This document shows, piece after piece, positions 35,473 to 44,874 of a stretch of 64,000 bases of DNA. Source of the DNA: JALYYC01 sp963795805. Lineage in GTDB: Bacteria > Chloroflexota > Dormibacteria > CF-121. The notes under the pieces were generated by a model. The model was not told the origin of the DNA and did no database searches. It worked only from the letters and a program-made list of their open reading frames with translations. Location: NCBI GenBank assembly GCA_963795805.1, contig CAWCIV010000002.1:62001-126000 (forward strand). Direction: 5' to 3'. A program made the translations under genes and the position numbers. How positions within the stretch are numbered: the stretch's first letter is position 1; each line of letters opens with the position of its first letter.

Positions 35473-36494
35473 CAGATGCGGCCGGCCGCGACCTCCTCGC
35501 GGATCCAGGGGATCAGTTCGTCGAGCATGGTGTCGAGCGTGGTCCGGGCCTCGAATCCCAGCACGCGGCGTGCCTTGCTCACGTCCGGCACCCGGCGCTG
35601 GACATCATGGTCGTAGGCCGCGTCGTGCACGAGGCGAAGCGGGCGGTCTGGTCCATGCACCTTGCGCCAGATGCAGGCGGCGAGGTCGGCGACGGTGGTG
35701 GACTTAGCCGTGGAGATGTTGAAGTCGTCGTTGATCGCGGCCTCGGATTCGATGCAGAGACGAATCCCCGTCGCCAGGTCGCCGCCGTAGGTATAGTGCC
35801 GGACCTGCGAGCCGTCGCCCAGGATGTGCAGCGGGTCCTGACCCTTGATGATCTTCTGGACCAGGTCTGGGACGACGTGACTCATGGCCAGCCTGACGTT
35901 GCCGCTCATGATGGCGCGGTCACGGAGCGCCCGCCGCTCGCCGATCCCGACACAGTTGAAGGGACGGACGATGGTGTAGGGCAGCTGGTACTGCTCGAAG
36001 GCGCCACGCGCGAAGTACTCAGACGCCAGCTTCTGAAATCCGTAGGTGGAGCTCGGCGGCGGGCTCGTCAGCTGGGCGCCTTCCGGCGTCGGAAACACGT
36101 TCGTGCTTTCAAACACCATGCTGCTGGAGAGCACCGTGATCTTGCGCAGGTGATGCTGCCGAAACGCGGCGACGGCGGCGTCGAAGGTGGCGGCGAGGAT
36201 CCGCTCGTTCTCGGCCAGCAGGTCATAGGCGAATTCGTGGAAGTAGCTGATGCCGCCGATCATGGCGGCGCCGGCAACCACCTGGTCGCACTCCGCGGCC
36301 AGGCGCGTCAACAGGCTGACGTCTTTCGCATCGCCCTCGACCAACCGGTAGGCGGGATGCGTGTCATAGCTGCGCGCCACCGGGCCGTACTTGCTGTAGT
36401 TGTCCACCCCGATGACCGCGTGACCCGCGTTGAGCAGTTCAGGAACGAGGTAGCCACCAATGAATCCGGCCGCGCCGGTGACCAGCAGCTTCAC
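35472..36494 (-). CDS. NAD-dependent sugar-nucleotide epimerase/dehydratase
   Basis: A 340-residue extended SDR: VTGAAGFIGGYLVPELL, VLSSSMVFEST (catalytic Ser), YGFQKLASE (Tyr-x3-Lys) and RPFNCVGIGE. It starts at GTG 36494 in a GTGA overlap with the nucleotide-sugar dehydrogenase and ends one base into the GT2 start (TGATG). With a 6-dehydrogenase before it and a glycosyltransferase after it, it probably epimerises or decarboxylates a nucleotide uronic acid. Exact reaction not determinable. Confidence 0.83.
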   Translation of the reverse strand: MKLLVTGAAGFIGGYLVPELLNAGHAVIGVDNYSKYGPVARSYDTHPAYRLVEGDAKDVSLLTRLAAECDQVVAGAAMIGGISYFHEFAYDLLAENERILAATFDAAVAAFRQHHLRKITVLSSSMVFESTNVFPTPEGAQLTSPPPSSTYGFQKLASEYFARGAFEQYQLPYTIVRPFNCVGIGERRALRDRAIMSGNVRLAMSHVVPDLVQKIIKGQDPLHILGDGSQVRHYTYGGDLATGIRLCIESEAAINDDFNISTAKSTTVADLAACIWRKVHGPDRPLRLVHDAAYDHDVQRRVPDVSKARRVLGFEARTTLDTMLDELIPWIREEVAAGRI

Positions 36495-37732
36495 AATCGA
36501 ATGCCGCGGTTGAGCACGCCCCAGATGTCGACCACGTCGTGGCCATTCAGCTCGACGTCGCGGTAGACCCGGTGCGGGGCTCCGATGATCAGGACGTCGG
36601 CCTGGAGCACCTCCGCGAGCGGGCGCAGGTCCGCGTCCTGGACGTAGGGGTCGTGACAGACGACGGTTGCGCCCTTGAACCCGGCCAGCTTCTTCAGCTT
36701 GTAACTGAGCGAGCTGCGCGGGTCGTCGGACTCACCCTTGAAGGCCATCCCGAGGATCCCCACGGTCTGGCCACGCAGCGGCCGCCGGCGGTCGAGGGTG
36801 TCGATGATATAGGTGGGCAGGCCCTCGTTGATCAGCATCGCCGAGTGCCCCATGGGAAAGTGGTCGGGGCTGAACGCGGCCAGTTGCATCGTGTCCTTGA
36901 GCAGGCAGGGCCCCGCCGCGAACCCCGGGCTGGGCAGGTCGGTCGCCCGCGGATAGTTGTGGCGGATGGCGTGGAGGACGCGGGAGTAGTCAAGCCCCGC
37001 CTGGTGCGCGATCTCGAAGAACTGGTTGGCGATCGCGAACTTCATGTATCGCCAGGTATTGGTCAGCAGCTTGGCCAGCTCGGCCTCTTTGGGCTCGGTC
37101 CGGATGACCTCGACGTCGAGCTTCTCGAAGAGCTGGCTGGCGCGCTCGAAGGCGCGGTCGGTGGATACCCCGATGATCTGTGGCAGGGTGCGGCTCTCCT
37201 CGAGCGCATAGCCCTCGGCGATCCGCTCCGGACAGAAGGCGACGTCGGGCGCGAGGCCAAATGTTTTGAGCCTGGCCTCGACGTACTCGGATGTGCCGGG
37301 GTAGACCGTGCTGCGCAGGACGATCAGCACGCCCGGACGCAAGTGAGGTGCGAGCTGGTCCACCACACGCTCGAAGAGGCCCATCGAGGGGTTCATGAAC
37401 TCATCGATCGGGGTGCCGATCACCATCACGACGGTGTCGGTCCGGCCGACCATGGCCGCGTCATCGCTCAGCTCGAGGCGGCCCGTGGGGAGGATCCGCT
37501 GAAGCAAGGCTTCGGCGCCGCGCTCCATGAAGGGCATCGTCCCGGCCTTGACCTGGGCGATCTTGGCGCTATCCGTGTCGAAGATGCCGACCCGGCATCC
37601 CACGTCCGCGAAGGAGAGCGCGAGGGGAAGGCCGACATGGCCGCAGCCACCGACCACCACGCAATCCAGGCCGGTCCCCGGCGCCCGCTCGCCCCCAGGA
37701 GCGGCCGAGGACGGCGACTCGCGCGAGATCAT
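36491..37732 (-). CDS. Nucleotide-sugar 6-dehydrogenase
   Basis: A 413-residue UDP-glucose/GDP-mannose dehydrogenase family member, distinct from the one at 1432. Rossmann motif VVVGGCGHVGLPLALSF, AELAKLLTNTWRYMKFAIANQ, and the catalytic cysteine in GFAAGPCLLKDT. VGGCGHVGLP and AAGPCLLKD are typical of the group acting on UDP-N-acetyl-hexosamines or unknown substrates in Gram-positive-like loci. First gene of a leftward three-gene module (dehydrogenase, epimerase, glycosyltransferase/regulator). The N-terminal 24 residues are low-complexity. Confidence 0.85.
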   Translation of the reverse strand: MISRESPSSAAPGGERAPGTGLDCVVVGGCGHVGLPLALSFADVGCRVGIFDTDSAKIAQVKAGTMPFMERGAEALLQRILPTGRLELSDDAAMVGRTDTVVMVIGTPIDEFMNPSMGLFERVVDQLAPHLRPGVLIVLRSTVYPGTSEYVEARLKTFGLAPDVAFCPERIAEGYALEESRTLPQIIGVSTDRAFERASQLFEKLDVEVIRTEPKEAELAKLLTNTWRYMKFAIANQFFEIAHQAGLDYSRVLHAIRHNYPRATDLPSPGFAAGPCLLKDTMQLAAFSPDHFPMGHSAMLINEGLPTYIIDTLDRRRPLRGQTVGILGMAFKGESDDPRSSLSYKLKKLAGFKGATVVCHDPYVQDADLRPLAEVLQADVLIIGAPHRVYRDVELNGHDVVDIWGVLNRGIRL

Positions 37733-37890
37733 CCGTCGTTGTAACGAGCCGGACGCGCTATTCCGACAGCGAGCGAATCGAATCGCGGCTCAAGTCACGA
37801 CTGCCTGAGCGAGCGGCAGATTTGGACTGTGCGTGACCCTCGATCGCGTGGCCGGTCGGTTCGTGCCCAACGTAACATCGAGTTACGCGG

Positions 37891-38481
37891 ATGAGCCCGA
37901 TGAGCTATACCCAGCAGGGCATCGTCACCCAGTACGAGTTCGCCAAGCTCCTGATCGTCACCAGCGACGGCATGCTCGAGGTGAGCATGCCCATGACGGA
38001 CGACGAGCGGCGGGACATGGAGATCCATATCCGGGGACGCTTCGCCGCATGTTTCGCGTTCCAGATCAAGAGCACCATGCACCTCGATCACCGATTCAAG
38101 GCCTACCACCTGTCGATGTTCTTCTCCGCGCCAAAGGCGAAGCTCGTCACCCATCCGCACTTCTGGTATTTCTTCGCCTACTTCGACCGCACGACCCTCG
38201 CATTTGCCGAGCCGGTCTTCATCGTCCCATCGACCGAAGTCCACAAGCATGCCTCGCCGCACCTGGATGGCGACCGCTGGACCTTCAACTTCAGCGCCAG
38301 CCTCGACCCAGCGTCCAATGACCGTTGGCGTCCCTGGCGCTTTCAGACGCACGCCGTTGGCCGTTACGTCCTGGACATTCTCACGAGCCAGAGCGCGATC
38401 GCTGCCGCCAATGCCCTGCCGACCGAGATCGGCGAGCTCGACGGCCTGATGTTCGTCGGCCAGGCGCCGCGGGCAGAGTAA
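37891..38481 (+). CDS. Hypothetical protein
   Basis: A 196-residue soluble protein that I do not recognise. It has no signal peptide or membrane span. It is rich in aromatics in the middle (FKAYHLSMFFSAPKAKLVTHPHFWYFFAYFDR) and contains conserved-looking His residues (HKHASPHLDGDRW). It converges on the beta-propeller lipoprotein at 38501 and diverges from the dehydrogenase at 37732 across a 158-nt gap in which I see no clear promoter. Base composition is like its neighbours. Confidence 0.55.
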   Translation: MSPMSYTQQGIVTQYEFAKLLIVTSDGMLEVSMPMTDDERRDMEIHIRGRFAACFAFQIKSTMHLDHRFKAYHLSMFFSAPKAKLVTHPHFWYFFAYFDRTTLAFAEPVFIVPSTEVHKHASPHLDGDRWTFNFSASLDPASNDRWRPWRFQTHAVGRYVLDILTSQSAIAAANALPTEIGELDGLMFVGQAPRAE

Positions 38482-38500
38482 CGAAGCCCTGCGCGTGGCC

Positions 38501-40432
38501 TTAGTGACAGCCGCCGGCAACAAGGACGTCGCCGGTGCCCACGTGGGCGACTTGCTGGATTCCAGCCGCCGTCGTGTACAGGGAGACGGTCCCGCCTGCG
38601 TCGCCAAGCCATAAGCCGTGCGCATCACTCACTGGATGGATGTAGTTACTCAGGTGCGGTACGAGGGAGCCGGTCGCCGGCGGTAGCGTGGCGGCTACGT
38701 CCTGGGCGGTGATCAGGAGCATCTGATGTACATAGGTCTTCGAGGTCTCGAGGAGAGGGTGGCCCGAGCTGTCCGCACCGGTTACCACGAACTCGATGTC
38801 GGTTCGCTTGTACCAGGACGCGATCACCCCGCTCGTCAGATCCAGGCGCATGAGGCGGCTGCCGCCGCCCGGGCCGTGGCCGGTGAGCGGGTCAGCGGTC
38901 CCCCAGGCCCCTCCGCCGCTGATGTAGTCCCAGGCATGAGCGGTTTCGATCTGTCGAAGGTGTTGCGTGGACGGATCGAGCAGCCACAGACCTTGCGGCG
39001 GAGCAGGCCCCGATGGCTGGGCTGCCAGGTAGACGCCTTCAGCCTCGAAATCAAGGACGGCCCAGTTTTCTGCCGCCGGCCGGAAAAGGTGGTCGGCGCC
39101 GCTGGCAAGGTCAACGACGTGCACGCCGCCAGGCTTTGGTTGGCCGGACGCTGCCGGTGGATCGGCGTACGCGTAATGTTGACCATCCGGGGAGATCGCG
39201 TCCCTTCCGACGGGAAGCCACCGTTCGTAGGCCTTGACGTAACTCTTCCAGAAGAACGGCTCAGACGAATATCCCGGAAGCTGAACATTTCCCCTGGGAT
39301 CGGCCTGAAACGAACCGCTGGGGAATGACAGCCAACCAGCCTGGCTGGGGGTCACCACCGGCAGCCGGCAGGAGAAGGCCACGGCGCCCGAGGCTGGGGT
39401 CGGCGTGCCGCTCGGATTTCGCCCCGAATTATCGGCGACAGCGGTAACGCTGACGGCGTTGCCATGCTGACCCAGGTCCCCAAAGGTGCACGAAATCGTG
39501 GTGGTCGCGTTGTACGCCACGTCGGGCACGACGGGAGCCCCGCACGTTGCCACGGCCTGCCGGGAGGCCAGGTCGGTCATCGTGAAGATGACGACGGACG
39601 GGGCCCTGCCGCCGATCAAGCCCCCGAGGTTCTTCAGCAGCGCCGAGACGGTGCACGACGAACCACATCTCGCGGTGTCGACCGACATGACCGTGTAGAT
39701 CGGGGGCAGCGTACTGAGGTTCGAGAAATCAATCACGGCGGTGGGTGCGGCGATTCGAAAGTCGCGGTTGTACTGACCGTACCGAAGGTCGGCCTCGCGA
39801 ATGCCGTCGACGACCACGCCGTGTTTCAACTGCACGCGAAGCACTCGATACGGCGCCTGGGCCGCGATGAACACGTCGGCACGCGAGCCCGACAACTCGA
39901 CCGCATCGAGGCCATCCACCGATACATGGTCGATGCGGTGCGTGACAGCCTGCTTGAGGAACATCGAACTCAACAGGTGGCCGTCGGTCAGGTCCGGCAG
40001 CCGCGGGATCTGCCCGGCCGAGCCCTTCCACCAACCATTCCCAGCCGTGTTGACAACGGCTCGAGATAACGGATCGGTGCCCATGTGCGCAGAAAGAAAC
40101 TGCTGCCCCCGAAAATAGGCGTCCTTGTCGAGGATGATCGCTTCCAACTGCACGCCGGACCCGGTAACGGTGACGTGCTCCGCGCCGCCCCGTTGCGCCT
40201 GCAGCTCGATCACCCAACGGCTGGATCCGTCACTGTACGAGCCGCTGATCTGGAAGCCGGTCGCCTGACTCAGGGTGGCGGCGGCGCCACTTTCAAGGCT
40301 GCGCGTGGTCGGCAAGCCGAGCCCAGCCGGCAGATCGCACCCGGAGAGGGTGGCAACGGCAACGACGACCGCGGCGATGACCGCCGCCCGCGCCCGGCAC
40401 GACGCCCTCGAGAGGGGACGATCTGTTAACAC
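38501..40432 (-). CDS. Secreted lipoprotein with C-terminal beta-propeller-like repeats
   Basis: A 643-residue exported protein: N-terminal basic/hydrophobic signal with lipobox LSGC (Cys about 32), a LppX/LprG-like region (about 45-230, SGSYSDGSSRWVIELQAQ), a cysteine-containing middle domain (CGSSCTVSALLKNL, TISCTFGDLG) and a C-terminal WD40/TolB-like half (ISPDGQHYAYADPP, GVHVVDLASGADHLF, DAHGLWLGDAGGTVSLYTT). The C-terminal half resembles the protein at 53874 and the fragment at 55000. Function unknown; probably extracytoplasmic sensing or binding. Confidence 0.7.
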   Translation of the reverse strand: MLTDRPLSRASCRARAAVIAAVVVAVATLSGCDLPAGLGLPTTRSLESGAAATLSQATGFQISGSYSDGSSRWVIELQAQRGGAEHVTVTGSGVQLEAIILDKDAYFRGQQFLSAHMGTDPLSRAVVNTAGNGWWKGSAGQIPRLPDLTDGHLLSSMFLKQAVTHRIDHVSVDGLDAVELSGSRADVFIAAQAPYRVLRVQLKHGVVVDGIREADLRYGQYNRDFRIAAPTAVIDFSNLSTLPPIYTVMSVDTARCGSSCTVSALLKNLGGLIGGRAPSVVIFTMTDLASRQAVATCGAPVVPDVAYNATTTISCTFGDLGQHGNAVSVTAVADNSGRNPSGTPTPASGAVAFSCRLPVVTPSQAGWLSFPSGSFQADPRGNVQLPGYSSEPFFWKSYVKAYERWLPVGRDAISPDGQHYAYADPPAASGQPKPGGVHVVDLASGADHLFRPAAENWAVLDFEAEGVYLAAQPSGPAPPQGLWLLDPSTQHLRQIETAHAWDYISGGGAWGTADPLTGHGPGGGSRLMRLDLTSGVIASWYKRTDIEFVVTGADSSGHPLLETSKTYVHQMLLITAQDVAATLPPATGSLVPHLSNYIHPVSDAHGLWLGDAGGTVSLYTTAAGIQQVAHVGTGDVLVAGGCH

Positions 40433-40479
40433 GGCCAGCTACTCTGTAACGCATCGGCACCGGGAACCGTTACTCGGAT

Positions 40480-42156
40480 GTGCCCAGCAGGCGCCGGACG
40501 GCCCATATTTTCGGGCGCGAATATGCCGTCCTCTTGCCCACGATCAAAGACCCCCGGCTGCACGTGGCCGCGGTCCTGCTGACGCTTCAGGTGCTGGGCC
40601 AGACGGTGCTCGGTTTTCGGCTTTCCGTGGCGCAAATCCTCATCTGTCTCGCGACCGGTGCCCTGATCGAATTCGTCGTTGCCTTCTTCAAAGACCGCGC
40701 CCTGATGTGGCCGGCCAGCGGCTTGCTCACCGGCAACAGCGCCGCCATCATCTTGCGGGTCCCGGGCACGCTCCATGGACAATGGTGGAGCCTGCACGGA
40801 ATCTGGATCTTTGTCGCCGTGGTCGCGATCTCCATGGCGTCGAAATACATCATTCGCTGGCGCGGCCGGCACGTCTTCAACCCCTCGAATCTTGGCCTGG
40901 TTCTCGCCTTCGTCGCGCTCGGGCCGCGTCTGACCGAGCCGCAGGATCTGTGGTGGATTCCGATCGGACCGTGGCTGTTCGTGACCTACGCGCTCCTGAT
41001 CGGCGGGGGACTGTTGATTGGCTGGGAACTGAAGTTGCTCGGGCTCGAGTTGGGGTTCATGGCGGCGTTTGCGGCCTTTACCGCGCTGGCGCTGGCCGCA
41101 GTACCCGACCACTGTATGGTCGCCAGCTGGCACGTGTCGCCACTTTGCGGGCGAGACCTCTGGCAGATCCTGGTCGCATCACCGGAAATCCTGGTCTTCG
41201 CGCTGTTCATGATTCCTGACCCGAAGACGGTGCCGGACGGGGCAATGGCGAGAGTTGCGTTTGGCATCCTCGTGGCCCTGCTATCCGTGTTGCTCCTCGG
41301 CCCGACCACGCTCGAGTTCTGGACCAAGACCGCGATCCTCGCCAGCCTGGTGGTCGCGTGTGCGTTGCGGTTCGCGCTGGCGCGATTTCTGGCACCCCTC
41401 GAGGCGCAGGCCAGGCGGGGCGCCGGTCGACGCCACCCGCGTTGGCGGCTTCCTGTTGCCGTCGCGCTCGGACTGATCTTTGTCCCGGCCCTTCCGGTGG
41501 CGGCCGCGCTGTCGACGCACAGCCCTGAGCCCGCAGCCGGCCTCAGCGACGGGTCGACGCCGACGCTCAGCCTCGCGGTCGGGGCCGGGCCCGCCATCGC
41601 CGGGTGGATCTCCGGCACCGCCGCTGCGGCCCTGCCCCCCTCGACGAACTCTGGACCGACGTCGGCATCCGCCCGGCTGTGGCTCTTGCCCACCATCCCG
41701 ACCGTGACGGTCGCTTCGAACGTTGGCTCGTTCGACCAGTCAGCCACCCAGAATGCCGATAAGCTGGCGCGCGAGGTCGTCCTCGATCTGATCATCGAAT
41801 CCGAGGCACGTCGCGCGCATGACCCGAAGCTCGCAGAAAGTGGCGCCACGGGAGACGCCCTCAAGGAATTCGTCGACGTGATCAACCAGGACATCGCCGC
41901 CCGCAAGATCATCCAGAAGACCTATAGCTTCGACAGGGTCAGCCTCAACCTCTATCTGCCCAAGTTCAGCAGCCAGGCCGCGCGACTGGTCGGGGTCAGC
42001 CTGCAGGGTACGAGCACGTTCATCACCAGAGATGAAGCCGGCAACGTGCTCTCGCAAACGAGCACGCCGTACTCGAAGAGCTGGGGTCTTGATACCGGGG
42101 CGAGCGGGAACGCGCCCATCATCAACGACTACACCGACCTGGCGCCATCTCCTTAG
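40480..42156 (+). CDS. RnfD/NqrB-like membrane protein with long C-terminal extension
   Basis: A 558-residue protein from GTG 40480. Residues about 20-300 contain about nine membrane spans and the NQR2/RnfD/RnfE-type motif RHVFNPSNLGLVLAFVALG, with SGLLTGNSAAIIL earlier. In RnfD/NqrB the residue following such motifs carries covalent FMN; the segment here (SMASKYIIRWRGRHVFNPSN) has no obvious SGAT site. After about residue 310 comes a second hydrophobic segment and a 230-residue extracytoplasmic domain without known similarity. No other rnf/nqr gene is present, so it acts in some other redox or transport role. Confidence 0.65.
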   Translation: MPSRRRTAHIFGREYAVLLPTIKDPRLHVAAVLLTLQVLGQTVLGFRLSVAQILICLATGALIEFVVAFFKDRALMWPASGLLTGNSAAIILRVPGTLHGQWWSLHGIWIFVAVVAISMASKYIIRWRGRHVFNPSNLGLVLAFVALGPRLTEPQDLWWIPIGPWLFVTYALLIGGGLLIGWELKLLGLELGFMAAFAAFTALALAAVPDHCMVASWHVSPLCGRDLWQILVASPEILVFALFMIPDPKTVPDGAMARVAFGILVALLSVLLLGPTTLEFWTKTAILASLVVACALRFALARFLAPLEAQARRGAGRRHPRWRLPVAVALGLIFVPALPVAAALSTHSPEPAAGLSDGSTPTLSLAVGAGPAIAGWISGTAAAALPPSTNSGPTSASARLWLLPTIPTVTVASNVGSFDQSATQNADKLAREVVLDLIIESEARRAHDPKLAESGATGDALKEFVDVINQDIAARKIIQKTYSFDRVSLNLYLPKFSSQAARLVGVSLQGTSTFITRDEAGNVLSQTSTPYSKSWGLDTGASGNAPIINDYTDLAPSP

Positions 42157-42160
42157 CTGG

Positions 42161-42613
42161 TTAAACGCGCACGAACCAGGCTCGCACCGTGGCGAGAACG
42201 ACGATCGCCGAGGCTCCAAGGGCGATGTAGAAGCCAGGGCCAAAATACGCGGACTCATAGAGTTGGGCCGCGCGCGTATCCCAGTTGACGTAGTCGACGA
42301 AGATGCCCAGCACGGCGACAAACGCGAGGAGCGTCATGCTCCATTTGCTATAGAACTCCGGAACTTTGATCCAGAACACGACAGCCATCACGAGGCACAG
42401 CGCCGCGATGACGGTGATCCAGCTGGCGCCGTCCAGGCCCCGGACCACCACGTAACCCGCCGCGGGGATCACACGGTGGTGCCAGGGGAGCGGCTGGGAG
42501 GCAGCGAGCAACGCGGCCGCCGCCACGAGCATGAGCGCGAGCCACCGGATTGGACGCGGCGGTGTCGACGAGTAGGCCGAGAGCGGTTTGAGCGAAGGCC
42601 TCATCGTATTCAA
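42161..42613 (-). CDS. Small four-span membrane protein
   Basis: A 150-residue hypothetical protein with four predicted membrane spans (WLALMLVAAAALLAA, ITVIAALCLVMAVVFWI, MTLLAFVAVLGIFVDYV, FYIALGASAIVVLATV). No signature motif. It is convergent with the RnfD-like gene (4 nt apart) and divergent from the TetR gene, whose promoter at 42649 lies in the 78-nt interval. A role cannot be assigned. Confidence 0.5.
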   Translation of the reverse strand: MNTMRPSLKPLSAYSSTPPRPIRWLALMLVAAAALLAASQPLPWHHRVIPAAGYVVVRGLDGASWITVIAALCLVMAVVFWIKVPEFYSKWSMTLLAFVAVLGIFVDYVNWDTRAAQLYESAYFGPGFYIALGASAIVVLATVRAWFVRV

Positions 42614-42648
42614 CTCTATCGGCGAGCCCTGTCAGAACATCGCGGCGC

Positions 42649-42677
42649 TTGACCTCAGGGCATATTGAGTGTATTGT
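42649..42677 (+). promoter_or_regulatory. Promoter and possible operator of the TetR gene
   Basis: TTGACC (42649-42654), a 17-nt spacer and TATTGT (42672-42677) form a sigma-70-like promoter 15 nt before the ATG at 42692. ATTG-TCCGAT-CAAT, an inverted repeat with 4-nt arms, covers the -10 region and is a plausible autoregulatory operator. The leader would be very short. Confidence 0.5.
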
Positions 42678-42691
42678 CCGATCAATTAAAT

Positions 42692-43297
42692 ATGGCGCCC
42701 AGGAAGTACGTCATGGATCGGCGATCGGCGGCCAGCGAAGCCACCAGGCTGCGGGTCATCGAAGCCGCTGTCGCGCTGCATGGCGAGCGCGGGTCGGCTG
42801 CGACCCGGTGGGCCGATATTGCGCAGCGGGCGGATGTCGCGTTGGGCACGGTCTATCGCTACTTCCCGACCTATGACGAGCTTATGCCGGCCTGCACGTC
42901 TCACGCCGGGCAATTCACCCGGCCTCCCACGGCGGATATCTTCAACCGATCCCAGTCGGCGGCCGATCGCCTGGCGGTGCTGGTTCGCGAAATCTTTGCC
43001 TTCTACGAACGCGCCGCCGCATGGCTGCGCCACGGTGAATGCGACCGAAGGACGATTCCGGCCCTCGATGCGATCTACCGGCGTCGCGAGGCAGCCTTTG
43101 AGGATCTGGTTCGACGCGCCGTGGGGCCCGGGGCGCACGCGCACGACGTCGACATGGCGGTGGCCCTGACGAGCTTCTCCACGTGGAGGACGCTCCAGGA
43201 CCGTGCCGTGCCGACGGCCGTGGCCACGACGCTGGTGACGGATGTACTGATGCGATCGGCGGGCGGCAATCGGAAACGCCGGCGGAATTCGACTTGA
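42692..43297 (+). CDS. TetR/AcrR-family transcriptional regulator
   Basis: About 201 residues from ATG 42692. The N-terminal helix-turn-helix is clear: TRLRVIEAAVALHGERGSAATRW, ADIAQRADVALGTVYRYFPTYDELM. The C-terminal ligand domain is unassigned. It is followed 12 nt later by a cupin gene in the same direction, so repressor and enzyme are probably co-transcribed from the promoter at 42649. A second TetR-cupin pair (divergent) occurs at 56380-57591. Confidence 0.85.
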   Translation: MAPRKYVMDRRSAASEATRLRVIEAAVALHGERGSAATRWADIAQRADVALGTVYRYFPTYDELMPACTSHAGQFTRPPTADIFNRSQSAADRLAVLVREIFAFYERAAAWLRHGECDRRTIPALDAIYRRREAAFEDLVRRAVGPGAHAHDVDMAVALTSFSTWRTLQDRAVPTAVATTLVTDVLMRSAGGNRKRRRNST

Positions 43298-43309
43298 GGA
43301 GTGGTAAAG

Positions 43310-43828
43310 ATGGCGACACTCGAAACGATTCGGCTGACGGTCGAGCCTGGTGAGAATCGGGGAAAATCCTTCCACGAAGGGGGGTTTGGTGTTCACTTCA
43401 AGATCTACGGCAGCGAAACCGGAGGGGCACTGGCGGTCGTCGAGCACCCGGTCGATCCTCACCGACTGATTCCTCCGCACACGCACGCGGACACCGACGA
43501 ATATACCTATGTACTGGAAGGAGAAATCGGGGCAAGGATCGGCGACCGTGTGCTCACGGCATCCACCGGCGCCTACGTGCTCAAGCCGCGCGGCATCATG
43601 CACACGTTCTGGAACGCGACGGACAAGCCAGCCCGGATCCTCGAGATCCTTTCTCCCTCAGCATTTGAGAAGTTCTTTGAGGGCATGAGCGATCTTGTCA
43701 AGAACCCCGGGGCTGACATGCCCGAACGCCTCGCCGCCCTGGCAGCTAGCCACAACAATGTCTTGTCGATGGATTGGGTGCCGGCATTGAAGGCGACCTA
43801 CGGGCTGAAGCTGCTCGGCGAGCCCTAG
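43310..43828 (+). CDS. Cupin-domain protein
   Basis: A 172-residue single-domain cupin from ATG 43310 with ribosome-binding site GAGGAG 10 nt upstream. Cupin motif 1 is seen as PPHTHADTDEYTYVLEGEIG (two His and Glu metal ligands) and motif 2 as KPRGIMHTFWN. The C-terminus ends YGLKLLGEP, nearly the same as YGLELLGPP in the cupin at 56380. Function probably quercetin-dioxygenase-like or isomerase-like, unknown. An IS481 element is inserted directly at its stop codon: the TAG lies inside the target duplication and the protein is intact. Confidence 0.83.
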   Translation: MATLETIRLTVEPGENRGKSFHEGGFGVHFKIYGSETGGALAVVEHPVDPHRLIPPHTHADTDEYTYVLEGEIGARIGDRVLTASTGAYVLKPRGIMHTFWNATDKPARILEILSPSAFEKFFEGMSDLVKNPGADMPERLAALAASHNNVLSMDWVPALKATYGLKLLGEP

Positions 43829-43829
43829 T

Positions 43830-44874
43830 TGTAGTTCCCACGAAGGTTATTGACAAATAGAGAGCCCCGCTGTTCGGTTTGGGTGTGCAACCAACCAGAC
43901 CGACAGGAGGCTCTCCATGCATGCTAAGGCGAAACTCACGCCGTTTGGACGACTGCTGCTGGTCCAGCGGGTTCAGCTTCAGGGATGGTCGGCGACCCGG
44001 GCGGCCGAGACGTTGGGGGTATCGCGGGCGACCGCCTACAAATGGATCGCGCGCTTTGCGGTCGAAGGGGAACGGGGACTGACTGACCGGTCGTCGCGGC
44101 CGCGCCAGTGCCGCCAGGCGCTGGCGGCGGAGCAGGTGGCGCGGATCCTGGAGGCGCGCCGACAGCTCAAGCAAGGGCCGCATCGGCTCGCGCCCGTGCT
44201 GGGCCTTGGCCGCTCCACCATCTATGGCGTGCTGCGGCGCCACGCGCTCAGTCGCCTTCGAGATACGGACCGGATCACTGCCGTGCCGATCCGGTATGTC
44301 CGGGAGCGAGCGGGCGAGCTGCTCCACGTGGACACCAAGAAGCTGGGCCGCATTCCGGACGGAGGCGGTCATCGCATGTTGGGGTGGGCGGCTGGCCGGC
44401 CCCATGGCCACTGGGGTCACGCGGGGACCGGCTACAACTACCTGCACGTGGCGATCGATGATGCGACGCGCTACGCGGTGGTCCAGCTGCAACCCGACGA
44501 GTCCAAACAGAGTGCCGCCGACTCCCTCTTGGCCGCGGCGGCGGTTTTTGCCGAGCGCGGCGTGCGCATTGAGCGCGTCTTGACCGACAACGGGAGCGCC
44601 TACCGCTCGCGACCCTTTGCCGCCGCGATGGCGGCCGTTGGCGCTCGGCACAAAAAGACCCGACCCTATCGGCCCCAGACGAACGGCAAGGCGGAACGCT
44701 TCATCAAGACCCTCATCGAGGAATGGGCCTATGCGCGCTTCTACCCCAACAACCAGGCTCGTTTGGACGCGCTTCCCGGGTGGCTAGATTTCTACAATCA
44801 CCGCAGACCCCATACCGCGCTGAAGGGGCTCACGCCGGCCGCCGCGCTTGTCAACAACGTTGGTGGGAATCACA
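43830..44874 (+). mobile_element. IS481-family insertion sequence, complete
   Basis: 1045 bp. The left end TGTAGTTCCCACGAAGG and the right end read inward TGTGATTCCCACCAACG form imperfect inverted repeats that continue to TTGACAA. They are flanked by direct 6-bp copies of CCTAGT (43824-43829 and 44875-44880), a clean target duplication. The single gene is an IS481-type DDE transposase. Intact ends and duplication indicate a recent insertion. The TAG within the duplication serves as stop for the cupin upstream and, in the second copy, for the transposase. Confidence 0.88.

Noticed and set aside
39009..39024. GATGGCTGGG sequence resembling the att core
   Set aside because: It lies inside the intact beta-propeller lipoprotein gene, has no WSGLAT-type continuation and no tRNA similarity; a 10-nt match is expected by chance.
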